From: Acidimicrobiales bacterium
Lineage (GTDB): Bacteria > Actinomycetota > Acidimicrobiia > Acidimicrobiales > Poriferisodalaceae
Length of the DNA: 64,000 bases
Assembly (NCBI GenBank): GCA_014239555.1
Contig: JAAZYR010000001.1
Span: 62,001-126,000, forward strand
Reading direction: 5' to 3'
Under the pieces are notes generated by a model. It was not told the DNA's origin. It saw nothing but the letters and a program-made list of their open reading frames with translations, and did no database searches. The first letter of the stretch is position 1. Every line of letters begins with the position of its first letter. Below are positions 32,164 through 43,611 of this stretch, piece after piece. A program made the translations under genes and the position numbers.

Positions 32164-32730
32164 GTGGCTAACCGTATGGTGACCCCCATAAGCGCTCCAC
32201 AACGCGGCTGTCTACTCGTCGCAACTCCCCAATTAGAGGACCCAAACTTTAGGCGTTCAGTGGTGTTGCTCCTTGACCACGGAGCGGAAGGCTCTTTGGG
32301 CGTCATCCTCAACCGACCATCTGATATTTCTAGTGAACAGGTGCTTCCGGGATGGGTAGAAGGCCGGGGAATCTCTTCACGATGTTTTTTCGGAGGCCCG
32401 GTCCAAACAAACGCGTTAGTTGCGTTGGTTCCCACATCGGCTACCTGGAGCGGGTTGACAGCCGTTACAGAGGGAATTGCACTGTTGGATATAGACGAAG
32501 AACTAGACGTAGCTCAAGAAGAAGAAAACGTATGTCTTTATTTGGGCTATTCAGGTTGGAGTCAAGGTCAACTGCAGGTTGAACTAGATGAAGGCGCTTG
32601 GTGGGTCTTCGACTCGGAGCCTGATGACCTGATTTCAGATCCGTTTGATTGTTGGAGTCGCGTCCTGAGTCGTCAAAGCTCCCCGGCACGACTCATTGCC
32701 TTCCACCCCGATCACTCGTATTTGAATTGA
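32164..32730 (+). CDS. YqgE/AlgH family protein
   Basis: A 188-residue protein of the conserved YqgE/AlgH (DUF179) family, whose biochemical role is unsettled. Family features are GCLLVATPQLEDPNFRRSVV, the LLLDHGAEGSLGVILNRPS stretch, FFGGPVQTNALVAL and the LGYSGWSQGQLQVELDEGAW region. The GTG start at 32164 has AAGGAG 7 nt upstream. Confidence 0.9.
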   Translation: MANRMVTPISAPQRGCLLVATPQLEDPNFRRSVVLLLDHGAEGSLGVILNRPSDISSEQVLPGWVEGRGISSRCFFGGPVQTNALVALVPTSATWSGLTAVTEGIALLDIDEELDVAQEEENVCLYLGYSGWSQGQLQVELDEGAWWVFDSEPDDLISDPFDCWSRVLSRQSSPARLIAFHPDHSYLN

Positions 32731-32758
32731 GTGAGTTGAAAAACTTCCGCCACACCGT

Positions 32759-33877
32759 TTACCTCAACGCTTCAACGATGTAATCGATGCACGCGCACAG
32801 TGCACGCACATCATCTGGATCGACCGCTGGGAATGTAGCAATTCGGAGCTGGTTTCGGCCAAGTTTCCGATACGACTCAGTATCCAAGATGCCGTTGATT
32901 CGAAGCACTCTGCTGATCGCGTCCGCCTCAACTCCATCGAAATCAATAGTGCATACAACAGGCGAACGTTGACCTGCTTCGGCGACAAAGGGTTGGGTGA
33001 AGGATCTTTCGCTAGCCCAATGGTAAATGGTGTCGCTACTTTCGCGACATCGAGCTTCCGCCCACTTAAGGCCGCCCGACTTATTGATCCAGTCGACTGT
33101 TTCGGCCGCCAGAAGGATTGTTGCGAGACTCGGAGTGTTGTAGGTCTGGTTTTGTCGAGAGTTAGTAAGAGCGATCCCCAAATCCAAACCCGCAGGAATC
33201 CATCGATCTCCGGAACTAAGAAGTTGGATGCGTTCAATAGCGCTAGGGGAACACGCTGCAAACCACAAACCGCCATCGGAAGCTAGGGCCTTTTGGGGGG
33301 CGAAGTAATAGCAGTCGACTTCGGATGGGTTCCACAAGATGGCCCCAGCGGCTGAAGTTGCGTCGACCAATACCAAACCGTCTTCGTCTGGGCGACTCAA
33401 GGGTGCCAACACACCAGTTGACGTTTCGTTGTGTGTAAGTGCATAACTGTCAACATTTGACTTGACTGGAATCGGGTGAGTGCCCGGTTCGCTGCTTATG
33501 ATCTGAGGTTCCCCGAGATGGGGAGCAGCTTGGACCACCTTTGCGAATTTCGAGGAGAACTCACCGAAAGTTAAGTGCTGACTTGCGTGTTCGATCAAAC
33601 TAAAAGAGGCGGCATCCCAAAACAGAGTCGTACCGCCGTTACCTAAAATAATTTCCCAACCGTCCGGCAAATCAAATAAGTTTGAGAGTCCGCTGCGCAG
33701 TCTCGATACCTGATCTTTAACGGTTGCGTGGCGGTGGCTGGTCCCCAAATAGTCTTGAGCGAGACTAGAAAGAGCGTGAATGGCTTCAGGTCGGACTTTG
33801 GAAGGCCCTGATCCGAAACGCCCATCTTTGGGGCGTAATCCAGCGGGAAGAGAAATGGAAGTTTCAGTCGCGGTCAT
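32759..33877 (-). CDS. serC: phosphoserine aminotransferase
   Basis: The second step of serine synthesis, converting 3-phosphohydroxypyruvate to phosphoserine. The 372-residue protein matches the mycobacterial type: [14 protein letters not shown] at the N-terminus, [11 protein letters not shown], and [12 protein letters not shown]-like and [12 protein letters not shown] segments. The PLP Lys is in [14 protein letters not shown]. It is divergent from the aminotransferase gene and only ~1.3 kb from serA, so serC and serA flank that gene. Confidence 0.93.
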   Translation of the reverse strand: MTATETSISLPAGLRPKDGRFGSGPSKVRPEAIHALSSLAQDYLGTSHRHATVKDQVSRLRSGLSNLFDLPDGWEIILGNGGTTLFWDAASFSLIEHASQHLTFGEFSSKFAKVVQAAPHLGEPQIISSEPGTHPIPVKSNVDSYALTHNETSTGVLAPLSRPDEDGLVLVDATSAAGAILWNPSEVDCYYFAPQKALASDGGLWFAACSPSAIERIQLLSSGDRWIPAGLDLGIALTNSRQNQTYNTPSLATILLAAETVDWINKSGGLKWAEARCRESSDTIYHWASERSFTQPFVAEAGQRSPVVCTIDFDGVEADAISRVLRINGILDTESYRKLGRNQLRIATFPAVDPDDVRALCACIDYIVEALR

Positions 33878-33937
33878 TGCCTGCCACTATGTCCGTCGGG
33901 CGTTTGCGACACGTCCCGATCACTCAGGAGCCTATCC

Positions 33938-35134
33938 ATGACCAATCGAATTTCGTCAGCCGTAGGACAGATTGCTGAATCGGCGACACTTGCCGTTGAC
34001 TCTAAAGCCAAGGCTTTGAAGGCAGCAGGACACAATGTCATCGGCTTTGGTGCTGGTGAACCCGATTTCGCCACTCCCGCCCACATAGTGGAGTCCGCTA
34101 TTGCTGCCTGTGCCGACACCAGATATCACCGTTACTCGCCAGCGGGCGGACTTCCGGAACTCAAGGAAGCCCTATCAGCAAAGACGATGCGCGACTCGGG
34201 CTTGAATATCCCCTCCAACCAATTCTTAGTGACCAACGGGGGGAAACAGGCTGTTTTCAACACAATGATGACCTTGTTAGATCAGGGTGATGAGGTGCTA
34301 CTGCCCGCCCCTTACTGGACGACATACCCTGAATCGATTCGCATGTTTGGTGGTGTGCCAGTCGAGATTTTTGCAGGCGCCGATCAAGGATTTCGTGTAA
34401 CTGTCGAGCAACTTGAAGCAGCTAGAAATGAGCGTACAAAAGCGCTTGTCTTCGTATCCCCTTCGAACCCAACCGGTGCTGTCTACCCGAGAGAAGAAAT
34501 AGAGGCCATAGGGCGCTGGGCAGTCTCCAACGACATATGGGTGATTACCGACGAAATATATGAGCACCTTGTATATGGCGACGCGGTTCACTATTCGATG
34601 CCAGTTGTGGTCCCAGAAATTCTGGAGAAATGCGTCGTGTTAAATGGTGTAGCAAAGACGTACGCGATGACAGGTTGGCGCGTGGGATGGATGGCGGGCC
34701 CTTCTGACGTCATCAAAGCGGCCTCGAATATGCAAAGTCATGCGACCTCCAATGTTTGCAACGTGGCGCAAGTAGCAGCAACTGCAGCTGTAGGCGGGGG
34801 TCTTGATGACGTAAATGTTATGCGTACAGCTTTTGACGAACGTCGTCTGACGATCCACCGAATGTTGAATGAAATTGAAGGAGTTGAGTGCCTCGAACCG
34901 CAGGGAGCCTTCTACGCATTCCCGTCGTTGCAGGGATTGATTGGGCGCAAAGTTGCGAACCGTCAAGTGGATTCAACCCTTGATTTGGCAACGATCGTTT
35001 TGGAGGAAGCGAACGTGGCCTTTGTGCCAGGCGAAGCTTTCGGAGCACCTGGCTACGCCCGCTTTTCTTTTGCTTTAGGTATTGATGATCTAGTCGAGGG
35101 AATCAATCGCGTTACTGAGCTGGTAGCTGGCTGA
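33938..35134 (+). CDS. class I aminotransferase (aspartate type)
   Basis: A PLP aminotransferase of 398 residues, best described as aspartate aminotransferase of the Ib type. [30 protein letters not shown] and the PLP Lys region [16 protein letters not shown] are clear. AGGAG lies upstream of the ATG. The substrate range is inferred. serA begins 1 nt after its stop codon, so it may act with serine or branched-chain amino acid synthesis. Confidence 0.9.
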   Translation: MTNRISSAVGQIAESATLAVDSKAKALKAAGHNVIGFGAGEPDFATPAHIVESAIAACADTRYHRYSPAGGLPELKEALSAKTMRDSGLNIPSNQFLVTNGGKQAVFNTMMTLLDQGDEVLLPAPYWTTYPESIRMFGGVPVEIFAGADQGFRVTVEQLEAARNERTKALVFVSPSNPTGAVYPREEIEAIGRWAVSNDIWVITDEIYEHLVYGDAVHYSMPVVVPEILEKCVVLNGVAKTYAMTGWRVGWMAGPSDVIKAASNMQSHATSNVCNVAQVAATAAVGGGLDDVNVMRTAFDERRLTIHRMLNEIEGVECLEPQGAFYAFPSLQGLIGRKVANRQVDSTLDLATIVLEEANVAFVPGEAFGAPGYARFSFALGIDDLVEGINRVTELVAG

Positions 35135-35135
35135 A

Positions 35136-36704
35136 ATGGCCCGTGTCTTGGTGTCGGAGAAGTTGGCGGAAGCGGGTCTTGAGCTTTTGCGAGCACGTGG
35201 TCACGAAGTTGACGTGCGTCTTGGTCTGACGCCCAACGAACTTCGATCGGCCGTCAGCGATGCTGATGCTCTAATTATTCGCTCCGCAACGGTAGTTGAT
35301 GTTCAACTTCTCGATGCTGGAGCCCAGCTTCAAGTTGTAGGACGTGCCGGCGTGGGTTTGGACAATGTCGACACTGCGGCCGCGACGTCGCGCGGGGTTC
35401 TCGTTTGCAACGCTCCTGAGTCAAACGTGGTTTCAGCGGCGGAGCATTCAGTGGGTCTTCTCCTTGCGTTGGCGCGTAATCTGCCTCAAGCTCACGCTGC
35501 TCTAACCGATGGCCGTTGGGAACGGAGTCTTTGGGCCGGGACCGAATTGCTTCATAAAACGGTGGGCATCGTGGGGCTTGGGCGAGTAGGCCGACTTGTG
35601 GGACAGCGTTTAGCTGGCTTCGATGTGCGGCTTCTCGCGTATGACCCTTTCGTGAGCGCAGATTCAGGACGCGCTATCAACGTGGAAATGGTGGAACTTG
35701 ACGAATTACTAAGTCACTCTGATTTTGTAACGATCCATTTGCCAAAGAACGCGGACACGGTGGGTCTCTTTAATGCCGAAAGATTCGCCAAATTTAAAAC
35801 AGGGGCACGACTTATTAACGCGGCGCGCGGGGGCGTGGTTGTGGAGGCCGATTTAGCGGTGGCCATAGAAAATGGACAAATCGGAGGAGCCGCTCTGGAT
35901 GTTTTTGACACAGAACCCAAGACGGAGTCGCCACTGTTTGGCCGACCCGAAGTGGTGGTGACCCCGCATCTAGGTGCGAGCACCCATGAGGCACAACATC
36001 GAGCGGGCGTGACCATCGCTGAACAGGTTGCGTTGGCACTTGATGGTGATTTTGTTCCCTTCGCAGTCAATATTGCCGCTGAAGACGCTTCTGATGCGCT
36101 CCGCCCATATTTGGGAATCGGCGAACGGCTAGGTGCCTTCCTTGGCGGCTTAGTTCGCGGAGTACCAGATGATATAGAGGTGAAAGTAGCTGGTGAGATA
36201 GGTGGGTATGACCGAAGGATTCTTGTCTTGTCGGTTCTCCGGGGAATTTTGGGGCGCACCGTAGATAGTCCAGTCACCTTCGTGAATGCGTTCGAATACG
36301 CGGAGAAGATGGGGGTGTTAGTTCGCGATGTCGGCTCGCGAGACGCCGGCGAATTCCGCAATCTGGTCGAAGTGAGTGGCGGCGGTCATTCCGTTGCAGG
36401 CACTCTCATCCGCTCGGGGAATGAACCCCGGATAGTAATGATTGACGACCACTCGGTCGAAGTTCCGTTGGCCAACTACATGTTGGTTATCAGGAATGAT
36501 GATCGGCCTGGAATGATTGGAATTGTTGGGACCATTCTCGGAACGGCCGGTGTCAATATTTCATTTATGGGACTCGGGCGCGATCGACGCGGCGACCATG
36601 CGTTAATGGCGCTGGCTTCCGACGAAGTAATAGCAGACGACGTGTTAGTGACCCTAAATGCAGAGCCCGGTATTCGGTCAGCCTCGCTCGTTCAACTCGA
36701 CTAG
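35136..36704 (+). CDS. serA: D-3-phosphoglycerate dehydrogenase, long form
   Basis: The first step of serine synthesis. It has 522 residues: an N-terminal substrate domain, an NAD-binding domain (GIVGLGRVGRLVGQRL), the catalytic His in TPHLGASTHEAQ, then the allosteric substrate-binding (ASB) region and a C-terminal ACT domain (VIRNDDRPGMIGIVGTILG). This is the long type of mycobacteria, feedback-inhibited by serine. It is coupled to the upstream aminotransferase. Confidence 0.95.
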   Translation: MARVLVSEKLAEAGLELLRARGHEVDVRLGLTPNELRSAVSDADALIIRSATVVDVQLLDAGAQLQVVGRAGVGLDNVDTAAATSRGVLVCNAPESNVVSAAEHSVGLLLALARNLPQAHAALTDGRWERSLWAGTELLHKTVGIVGLGRVGRLVGQRLAGFDVRLLAYDPFVSADSGRAINVEMVELDELLSHSDFVTIHLPKNADTVGLFNAERFAKFKTGARLINAARGGVVVEADLAVAIENGQIGGAALDVFDTEPKTESPLFGRPEVVVTPHLGASTHEAQHRAGVTIAEQVALALDGDFVPFAVNIAAEDASDALRPYLGIGERLGAFLGGLVRGVPDDIEVKVAGEIGGYDRRILVLSVLRGILGRTVDSPVTFVNAFEYAEKMGVLVRDVGSRDAGEFRNLVEVSGGGHSVAGTLIRSGNEPRIVMIDDHSVEVPLANYMLVIRNDDRPGMIGIVGTILGTAGVNISFMGLGRDRRGDHALMALASDEVIADDVLVTLNAEPGIRSASLVQLD

Positions 36705-36719
36705 TTGGAAGCTGTTTGT

Positions 36720-37316
36720 TTAGCTTCGGGTGCTGGGCAACCAGCCAGGGCGGGTTCCTTCAAACCCCCCGATCGATTCCTCACTGCGAAGAGTGATCCC
36801 AATATCATCCAGCCCTTCGAGGAATCGATTTTGGGTTGCCGCATCCATCGGAAAATCTTCTTCAAGTCCTATGGCCGGCGCCAGCACCTTTAGTCGTTCC
36901 ACATCAACGGTTACCGCAAGTTCAGGGTCTGAGTGCAGAGCCTCTCTTAGCTTCGTCGCCGCTTCCTCACTTATCTGGCAGGGTATGAGCCCGTTCTTGG
37001 TTGCGTTGTTTCTGAATATGTCTCCGAATCGGGGCGAGATCACTGCCATGAAGCCGTAATCCATCAGAGCCCAGACAGCGTGTTCTCGAGAGGAGCCGGT
37101 TCCAAAGTTAAGACCCGCTACCAAAATGGATGCCCCGGCGTAACTTTCATTGTTCAGAATGAACTCCCGATCATCTCGCCACTCGGAGAACAATCCCCTG
37201 CCGAATCCGGTGCGCTCAACGCGTTTTAACCAATCGCTGGGAATGATTTGATCAGTATCGACATCGCTCCGATCGAGCGGTACTGCCCGTCCTTCGTGAA
37301 CGCGAACTGCTTGCAT
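36720..37316 (-). CDS. leuD: 3-isopropylmalate dehydratase, small subunit
   Basis: The swivelling subunit of isopropylmalate isomerase. It has 198 residues from the ATG at 37316, which has GAAAGAGGT upstream; a longer open frame would run into leuC. Key segments are DRSDVDTDQIIPSDWLKRV, LNFGTGSSREHAVWAL and GDIFRNNATKNGL. It follows leuC by 13 nt. In organisms with the citramalate route, LeuCD also isomerises citramalate. Confidence 0.95.
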   Translation of the reverse strand: MQAVRVHEGRAVPLDRSDVDTDQIIPSDWLKRVERTGFGRGLFSEWRDDREFILNNESYAGASILVAGLNFGTGSSREHAVWALMDYGFMAVISPRFGDIFRNNATKNGLIPCQISEEAATKLREALHSDPELAVTVDVERLKVLAPAIGLEEDFPMDAATQNRFLEGLDDIGITLRSEESIGGFEGTRPGWLPSTRS

Positions 37317-37329
37317 CTGTCTACCTCTT

Positions 37330-38733
<1,404 letters not shown>

Positions 38734-38786
38734 TCAGATCCTTTATTCTTCTCGTGCTAAGTACCTTGGATGTACTAGTCACTGTG

Positions 38787-39701
38787 TCACCCCGAGCCTG
38801 CTTTGGTCCAACCAGACTTTGTGAGAACGTCGGAGATAGCGGCCAGAAGTGCCTCGCGGAAAATTTCGGGTTGTCCGACGCAGACAGTGTGGCTACCAGC
38901 TATGTCATGCCACGTTGCGCCCGGAATTACCTCCAACATGGCACGTTGGCGCGTGACAGAGATGACCTCGTCGTTCTTCGTCACTACGGCGGCAACGGGA
39001 ACGTCAATGGTTCGAAGCCACCGACGACTATCGAATAATCCGATGCGATGTCCGGCCTGAATCAACTTGAGTGGGTCGTGGCGACGTAATTCTCCTACGG
39101 CCCATTGTCGAAGATCTCGCCCCGACTTTCCGGTCAGAAGCTGACTCCCAATGAGTTGACGTAACGCCTTTGGAATGACTCGGGCAGCCCGAGCCAGAGT
39201 GCCGATCGCTGCGAAGCGCACTTGGTCCTGTCGGGTGGTACTGAACGACGCCGCGGTCGCGCACATCACTAGACCCACCACTCGTTTGGGGTGTCTGCGC
39301 CAAATCAGTTGAGCGATTGGACCTCCCATGGAATAGCCGACGGCAACTACTTTTTCGATTCCGAGTTCGTCGAGAAGGGCAACAGCGTCATCAGCGCAGT
39401 CTGTTAGTCGAAACGGTTTCGAAGAACGAATTCCTCGACCATGACCTCGATGGTCAAGGGCGACAAGCCCGTACGTGCCTTCTAAGGCCGCGTAACTGCT
39501 GTACCAATTCAGGTCTGCGGTGGCGGTCCAGCCATGGAGCAACAAAATGGTCGGAGCCCCCGGGGGTGCCGGAAGAACCCGCGCGAATGTGCGACCTCGG
39601 CCTGGTAAGTCGTAGTGGCGTCCGCGTGGTAGCACCAGACGGTTTCTACGGTCATTGGTTTGAGAAGCCTCTCTGGGGGCAATGGCTGCGTCGCCGCTCA
39701 T
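38787..39701 (-). CDS. alpha/beta hydrolase
   Basis: A 304-residue alpha/beta-fold hydrolase. The oxyanion segment LLLHGWTATADLNW, LVALDHRGHGRG, the nucleophile elbow GYSMGG, the acid in VVTKNDEVISV and the His in IAGSHTVCVGQP are all present. The substrate is unknown. The N-terminal ~25 residues are polar and may be disordered. It starts 9 nt after the greA stop codon, so it is probably carried on the greA transcript. Confidence 0.85.
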   Translation of the reverse strand: MSGDAAIAPREASQTNDRRNRLVLPRGRHYDLPGRGRTFARVLPAPPGAPTILLLHGWTATADLNWYSSYAALEGTYGLVALDHRGHGRGIRSSKPFRLTDCADDAVALLDELGIEKVVAVGYSMGGPIAQLIWRRHPKRVVGLVMCATAASFSTTRQDQVRFAAIGTLARAARVIPKALRQLIGSQLLTGKSGRDLRQWAVGELRRHDPLKLIQAGHRIGLFDSRRWLRTIDVPVAAVVTKNDEVISVTRQRAMLEVIPGATWHDIAGSHTVCVGQPEIFREALLAAISDVLTKSGWTKAGSG

Positions 39702-39710
39702 GGGAAACTT

Positions 39711-40178
39711 TCACGCCTCGATTGAGACGATCTCTACTGACAAGGTGCCTGCTTCAGCTTGGTAACTGACCTTGGCGCCAACGAGACCATTTTCAAGAGC
39801 TTGTCCCATCGGGGACCCCGGCGAAATAACTTCTAGCCCATCTCGACGTTCTTCGATAGATCCGAAAAGATATTTCTCAGTCGTTTCATCACCTTCGAAT
39901 TTGATCTCAACCACAACGCCGGGTGTGACGGAAGAATCTGATATCTGATCAAGAATTTCGCAATTTTCGAGGACTGACGCCAAATGAATTATGCGTCCCG
40001 CCATCTTTCCTTGTTCTTCTTTCGCCGCGTGGTAGTCGCCGTTCTCGGAAAGATCACCAAGTAAACGAGCCTCTTCTATCTTGTCCGCAATTTCGATTCG
40101 GCCGCGAGTAGTGAGGTCTTTGTACTCGGCGGCAAGGCGTGCGTGCGCTTCAGTTGAAAGATGATGCGTTTCGGCCAT
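39711..40178 (-). CDS. greA: transcription elongation factor GreA
   Basis: Rescues backtracked RNA polymerase by stimulating transcript cleavage. It has 155 residues: an N-terminal coiled coil with the acidic tip (LGDLSENGDYHAAKEEQGKM) and a C-terminal FKBP-like domain (ISPGSPMGQALENGLVGAKV). The length is normal. The start is supported by TACCCT 6 nt upstream. It is divergent from the leuB leader. Confidence 0.95.
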   Translation of the reverse strand: MAETHHLSTEAHARLAAEYKDLTTRGRIEIADKIEEARLLGDLSENGDYHAAKEEQGKMAGRIIHLASVLENCEILDQISDSSVTPGVVVEIKFEGDETTEKYLFGSIEERRDGLEVISPGSPMGQALENGLVGAKVSYQAEAGTLSVEIVSIEA

Positions 40179-40184
40179 TCTGAG

Positions 40185-40190
40185 AGGGTA
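40185..40190 (-). promoter_or_regulatory. -10 box (TACCCT) of leaderless greA
   Basis: On the minus strand TACCCT is followed by 6 nt and the ATG of greA. Confidence 0.6.
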
Positions 40191-40250
40191 TCGAATTCGA
40201 GCCAGGGGAAGAACTGTGAGACAAATGTGTTGTTGATTTTTGAACTCAGT

Positions 40251-40279
40251 TTGACGTAGGCGCTCCAGTTGTCGAAAAT
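40251..40279 (+). promoter_or_regulatory. promoter of the leuB-cimA leader
   Basis: TTGACG (40251-40256), a 17-nt spacer and GAAAAT (40274-40279) end 7 nt before the leader ATG at 40287. This has the same geometry as the ilvBNC leader promoter. Confidence 0.6.
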
Positions 40280-40286
40280 GGGGGAT

Positions 40287-40325
40287 ATGAGGGCATCCTT
40301 AACCGCCATCATCATCATTTCGTAG
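40287..40325 (+). CDS. leuB-cimA leader peptide (four Ile codons)
   Basis: A 12-codon ORF encoding MRASLTAIIIIS and ending in TAG. Four consecutive Ile codons (ATC ATC ATC ATT) lie just before the stop. The ORF is 122 nt upstream of leuB and is followed at once by RNA hairpins. The downstream operon contains citramalate synthase, the first enzyme of threonine-independent isoleucine synthesis, so an isoleucine-charging sensor makes biological sense. An in-frame ATG at 40278 would add three residues. Translation is inferred. Confidence 0.82.
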   Translation: MRASLTAIIIIS

Positions 40326-40405
40326 CGCACACGGTAACCGTGTGCGCCTTTCGACCGTCCCTGAGGGACGGTCGTTGCCGTTCTAGAGCCGCAAATTGCA
40401 GCGGC
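40325..40405 (+). promoter_or_regulatory. leuB-cimA attenuator hairpins
   Basis: Hairpin A pairs GCGCACACGG (40325-40334) with CCGTGTGCGC (40338-40347), starting on the last base of the leader stop codon. Hairpin B pairs CGACCGTCCC (40352-40361) with GGGACGGTCG (40365-40374), followed by the weakly T-rich TTGCCGTTCT. Both stems are perfect 10-bp with 3-nt loops. A third, GCCGC/GCGGC (40388-40392/40401-40405), may follow. The ACGGT/ACCGT motif occurs in all four arms of A and B, so arms can be exchanged, although those alternative helices are short. Confidence 0.7.
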
Positions 40406-40447
40406 ACCAACTAACTAACATCGAATACCGAACCTAGGAGAATCGAC

Positions 40448-41437
40448 GTGCCGCACAAGATTGCAGTAATAGGCGGAGACGGCATTGGACCCGAGGTGAC
40501 CGCGGTTGCCCTTGATGTCATGAGATCTGCTGGAGCCGATCTAGACATCACTGACTTCCGATTAGGGGGCTTTCGTTATCTCGAAGACGGGGTGATTCTT
40601 CCCGACGAGATCCTCGAAGAACTGCGCCAATATGACGCCATACTGCTCGGGGCAGTTGGCACCCCAGAGGTGCCCCCAGGTGTTATTGAACGAGGACTTT
40701 TACTCAAGGCCCGGTTCGAACTTGATCTGTATGTCAACCTGCGCCCTTTCGTGCTCCCCAACGGACATGAGTTCGTCGTGATCAGAGAAAACACCGAGGG
40801 CACTTATGCGGGTGAAGGAGGGTTTCTTCGAAAGGGTACGGCTGACGAGATCGCTACTCAAGGGTCAGTGAACACTCGAAAAGGAGCGGAACGATGCATC
40901 CGATACGGCTTCGAACTGGCCCGTACTAGAACCCGGAAACATCTCACTCTGGTGCACAAAACCAACGTGCTGACTTTTTCAGGCGATCTCTGGGATCGCA
41001 CTTTCCAAGAGGTTTCCACCGAATATCCGGATGTAGAAACCGCATACAACCATATAGACGCCGCGTGTATCTATTTTGTTGAAGACCCAACTCGCTATGA
41101 GGTAGTTGTCACTGACAACCTCTTCGGTGACATCCTGACCGACCTTGGTGGTGCTGTTTCTGGCGGAATTGGGCGTGCCTCGTCTGCGAATCTCAACCCT
41201 GAGCGGACGACTCCGTCTCTATTTGAGCCGGTTCATGGCTCAGCCCCTGATATCGCGGGCAAAGGACTGGCCAACCCAACCGCTGCAGTGCTTTCGGGAG
41301 CCATGATGCTTGATTTCCTCGGAGAACCTGGAATCGCGGATCGTGTGCGAATGGCGTGTGAAGGAGTCCCGAGCGGTGGACGGACTGAAGAAATAGCGTC
41401 AGCTATCCATAAGAACCTTGGTCAGGGGCAAACATGA
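40448..41437 (+). CDS. leuB: 3-isopropylmalate / 3-methylmalate dehydrogenase
   Basis: An NAD-dependent beta-decarboxylating dehydrogenase of 329 residues. The family core is visible: [59 protein letters not shown] and [18 protein letters not shown]. It is the mycobacterial LeuB type. Its coupling to cimA and the Ile-rich leader suggest that it also, or mainly, oxidises 3-methylmalate in the isoleucine route. The GTG start has TAGGAG at 40435-40440. It overlaps cimA by 4 nt. Confidence 0.93.
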   Translation: MPHKIAVIGGDGIGPEVTAVALDVMRSAGADLDITDFRLGGFRYLEDGVILPDEILEELRQYDAILLGAVGTPEVPPGVIERGLLLKARFELDLYVNLRPFVLPNGHEFVVIRENTEGTYAGEGGFLRKGTADEIATQGSVNTRKGAERCIRYGFELARTRTRKHLTLVHKTNVLTFSGDLWDRTFQEVSTEYPDVETAYNHIDAACIYFVEDPTRYEVVVTDNLFGDILTDLGGAVSGGIGRASSANLNPERTTPSLFEPVHGSAPDIAGKGLANPTAAVLSGAMMLDFLGEPGIADRVRMACEGVPSGGRTEEIASAIHKNLGQGQT

Positions 41438-43080
41438 CGGAAGAAAGTTCTTCTCCAAGTCTTAACCGTCAGGGAATTCGAGATTTGTCTTGGCCGGAAA
41501 AAGTTGAAATCTTCGATACGACTCTCCGCGATGGGGTCCAATTCGAAGGTATTTCGGTTTCCTCAGACGACAAGCTAAAAGTAGCTCGTCAGCTTGACCT
41601 GCTCGGAGTGCACTGGATCGAAGGAGGCTGGCCGGGATCGAACCCCAAGGATGAGGAATTTTTCGAGCGCGCAACAACGGAACTCGAACTTCAGAACTCA
41701 ACCCTTGTCGCTTTTGGTTCCACGCGCCGCCCCAAGGGCCGAGTCGACGAAGACCAAACCTTGTCATCGTTAATATCGGCTGGCACTTCGACGGTTTGTA
41801 TTGTTGGGAAGTCCTGGGACTACCACGTCACCGAAGCCTTGCGGCAACCTTTGGAGGAGGGAGTCGCGATGGTTGGCGATTCTGTCGAGTTTTTGAAATC
41901 TGAAGGACTCCGTGTTTTCTTTGACGCAGAACATTTCTTTGATGGCTACAAACGCAACCCTGAGTTCTCTCTGCGGGTGTTGGAGGCTGCCGCCATTCAA
42001 GGCGCCGACTGCCTGGTCCTCTGTGACACCAACGGCGGCGCACTTCCCCACGAAGTTGAGGTAATTGTCGCCGAAGTTGCGCGTCACTTCGATGGAGTTC
42101 AAATCGGAATGCACACCCAGAATGACACGGGCTGTGCTGTGGCCAACGCAGTAGCCGGGGTGATTGCTGGAGCCACCCATGTACAGGGCACGATTAACGG
42201 CTACGGGGAGCGCACAGGTAACTGCGACAACACCGTGTTGGTCCCGAACCTGACGCTCAAAATGGGCATTGAGACGTTGCCGTCGGGATATATCGAACGA
42301 CTGACCTCTGTCTCTCATCACGTAGCAGAGTTAATGAATATGCCGCCCCAACATCAGCAACCGTATGTCGGCACTTCCGCTTTTGCGCATAAAGCAGGCC
42401 TCCATACCAGCGCTATAGCGCGACGCCCCGATACCTATGAGCACGTAGATCCCAGTGCCGTGGGGAACCAAACTCGGTTTCTTCTCGGGGATCTTTCAGG
42501 AAGGGCCTCGGTGGAGTTAAAGGCCGAACAGCTCGGCGTAAAGCTTGAGGACCAACAAATGGTTCAAGTCGTCGACGAAATGAAACGCTTAGAACACGAG
42601 GGCTACCACTTTGAAGTAGCTGATGCTTCATTGGAACTGATGATGCGTCGAGCAGCAGGTGAAAGTTTTGATTACTTCGATGTTGAATCTTTTCGGGTGC
42701 TCGTTGAGCGGGGCCAGAACCGAGAGTTCGATACCGAGGCGACGCTGCGAATAGTAGTTGACGGCGAGCGCATGATTACCGTCGGCGAAGGCGATGGGCC
42801 AGTAAACGCGCTCGATAACGCGTTCCGTAACGCGGTACAAGATATCTACCCTGAACTCAGGGAAGTCCATTTAACTGACTACAAAGTTCGTGTTCTTGAC
42901 ACAAACCGCGGTACGGGCGCGGTCACACGTGTCTTGGTCGACAGCAGTGACGCTGAGAGGACGTGGACCACGATAGGAGTTTCAGAAAATATCATTGAGG
43001 CGTCATGGCTGGCTCTGCGCGATGCATTGATTTATGCCTTACATCGGCACCGCGTTGATGCCGACGGTTCCCTAAACTGA
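41434..43080 (+). CDS. cimA: citramalate synthase
   Basis: Condenses pyruvate and acetyl-CoA to (R)-citramalate, the first step of threonine-independent isoleucine synthesis. The 548-residue protein has an N-terminal TIM barrel ([44 protein letters not shown]) and a C-terminal regulatory LeuA-dimer domain. [16 protein letters not shown] and the [14 protein letters not shown] segment are typical of the CimA branch rather than LeuA or homocitrate synthase. Its ATG overlaps leuB, and the leader with four Ile codons independently supports an isoleucine role. Confidence 0.92.
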   Translation: MTEESSSPSLNRQGIRDLSWPEKVEIFDTTLRDGVQFEGISVSSDDKLKVARQLDLLGVHWIEGGWPGSNPKDEEFFERATTELELQNSTLVAFGSTRRPKGRVDEDQTLSSLISAGTSTVCIVGKSWDYHVTEALRQPLEEGVAMVGDSVEFLKSEGLRVFFDAEHFFDGYKRNPEFSLRVLEAAAIQGADCLVLCDTNGGALPHEVEVIVAEVARHFDGVQIGMHTQNDTGCAVANAVAGVIAGATHVQGTINGYGERTGNCDNTVLVPNLTLKMGIETLPSGYIERLTSVSHHVAELMNMPPQHQQPYVGTSAFAHKAGLHTSAIARRPDTYEHVDPSAVGNQTRFLLGDLSGRASVELKAEQLGVKLEDQQMVQVVDEMKRLEHEGYHFEVADASLELMMRRAAGESFDYFDVESFRVLVERGQNREFDTEATLRIVVDGERMITVGEGDGPVNALDNAFRNAVQDIYPELREVHLTDYKVRVLDTNRGTGAVTRVLVDSSDAERTWTTIGVSENIIEASWLALRDALIYALHRHRVDADGSLN

Positions 43081-43086
43081 CTTTGC

Positions 43087-43611
43087 ATGGGAGCACCCAG
43101 ACACGTACCGGTATCGCCGATAGCTGAGTCGCGTACTTATCGCTCGCCCGACGTTGTCCCAAATTCTTGGCTCACGGGACGCCCAGGAGACCTTGATTCC
43201 GAGCAGCCGAGCGGTGGGCGGCTGGGCCACCAAGGCCCGGATCAGGGTTACGCGTTACGTCTGTGCGGTGTTTTTCGAGATCAATTACGCGTCAGCGAAA
43301 GAGAAGACCTCTCCGACGTTGAACGCGGTTGCGTGCAAATTGCCCTAAAACGCGCTTCATTGTTTGGTCGCGCGCCGGTGATTTATGATCTTGAGATTGC
43401 GTACCGAATTTGGGGTTTCCTTGACGACGAAGCCGATGAGGGGTTGATCGAAATCCGAGAGCGGCGATTCGAAGGGGTATCTGAAGGGCATCACTACGTT
43501 GACGCCCGCGCGTTAGTAGCAACTGTTAGGGACGAGGTTCTTATGATGGCTCCGAGCGAGATCGAGGACCGTCATGCCGCGGACTGGACATCGTTATTGG
43601 AGTTGTCGTGA
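43087..43611 (+). CDS. uncharacterised protein, 174 aa
   Basis: I do not recognise a family with certainty. The N-terminal ~45 residues are Pro/Ser/Gly-rich, then GHQGPDQGYALRLCGVF and a compact alpha/beta segment with many charged residues. There is no signal peptide or membrane segment. It begins 6 nt after cimA and overlaps the next gene by 4 nt, so it is probably the third gene of the leuB-cimA transcript. Confidence 0.65.
   Translation: MGAPRHVPVSPIAESRTYRSPDVVPNSWLTGRPGDLDSEQPSGGRLGHQGPDQGYALRLCGVFRDQLRVSEREDLSDVERGCVQIALKRASLFGRAPVIYDLEIAYRIWGFLDDEADEGLIEIRERRFEGVSEGHHYVDARALVATVRDEVLMMAPSEIEDRHAADWTSLLELS

Noticed and set aside
38734-38786. A third leader peptide upstream of leuC
   Set aside because: The 53-nt gap has no ATG/GTG ORF with Leu codons and no hairpin comparable to the other two.
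40325-40374. Tandem hairpins as a mobile repeat (REP/MITE-like) element
   Set aside because: The two stems differ in sequence, start exactly at a leader stop codon and do not recur in the window.
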